Positions 62,604 to 64,000 of a stretch of 64,000 nucleotides of DNA are shown piece after piece. The position numbers were made by a program, and so were the translations under genes. The notes below the pieces were generated by a model that worked only from the letters and a program-made list of their open reading frames with translations, ran no database searches and was not told the origin of the DNA. The stretch is from [Clostridium] fimetarium (GTDB lineage: Bacteria > Bacillota > Clostridia > Lachnospirales > Lachnospiraceae). Every line of letters begins with the position of its first letter. The first letter of the stretch is position 1. The stretch lies in assembly GCF_900111235.1 (NCBI RefSeq), contig NZ_FOJI01000018.1, forward strand, positions 1-64,000. Reading direction: 5' to 3'.

Positions 62604-64000
<1,397 letters not shown>

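Overview
The window is low-GC bacterial chromosome from an endospore-forming, motile or chemotactic, anaerobic Firmicute. An alpha/beta-type small acid-soluble spore protein, a rubredoxin/FprA pair, FloA/NfeD, and DUF4364 and DUF975 proteins point to a Clostridia member, most likely Lachnospiraceae. That placement is inferred from gene content and AT-rich codon use, not from an rRNA. There is no rRNA, tRNA, CRISPR array, prophage or intact insertion sequence.

Region 1 (1-11.7 kb) is ion and redox physiology. A Trk/Ktr-type K+ operon has an unusual split regulatory subunit, a 33-residue membrane micro-ORF, TrkH and an exported OB-fold protein. It is followed by an APC permease, rubredoxin plus A-type flavoprotein (O2/NO detoxification), CorA, a convergent PiT/DUF47 phosphate pair and a ClC protein. 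Region 2 (11.9-27.2 kb) holds a TetR regulator, three chemoreceptors, an RNA-methylase-like protein, an NYN-LOTUS protein, an HPr-like protein, two membrane proteins, carbonic anhydrase, a DJ-1 protein, SASP and a thioesterase. It also holds two copies of a 181-182 bp repeat with long perfect terminal inverted repeats and paired base changes that keep the stems. Region 3 (27.2-40.2 kb) is housekeeping: tig-clpP-clpX, EngB with a long repetitive tail, a histidine kinase, NfeD-FloA, a LytTR regulator, and convergent DUF4364, radical-SAM and malic enzyme genes.

Region 4 (40.5-64 kb) is a one-direction exopolysaccharide/capsule locus behind a clear extended -10 promoter. It starts with the tyrosine phosphatase/kinase control module (CpsB, CpsC, CpsD), a secreted Pro-rich protein, two paralogous small membrane proteins and the priming sugar-phosphate transferase. 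After a 436 bp stretch with transposase debris come five glycosyltransferases, a Wzy-like polymerase, a WbsX protein, a polysaccharide pyruvyl transferase with an FrhB-like iron-sulfur partner, an SGNH-like protein, an SDR paired with a degenerate SDR, a Wzx flippase and an acetyltransferase. Nucleotide-sugar genes rfbA, rfbC and gmd follow, and gmd runs off the window end.

The most unusual signals are non-coding or at the domain level. They are the structured repeat pair, a roughly 65 bp leader shared by clpX and the methylase gene, a 22 bp hairpin shared by the NYN and floA leaders, the split RCK subunit with its micro-ORF, and the SDR/pseudo-SDR pair. All functions are read from motifs; no database search was possible.
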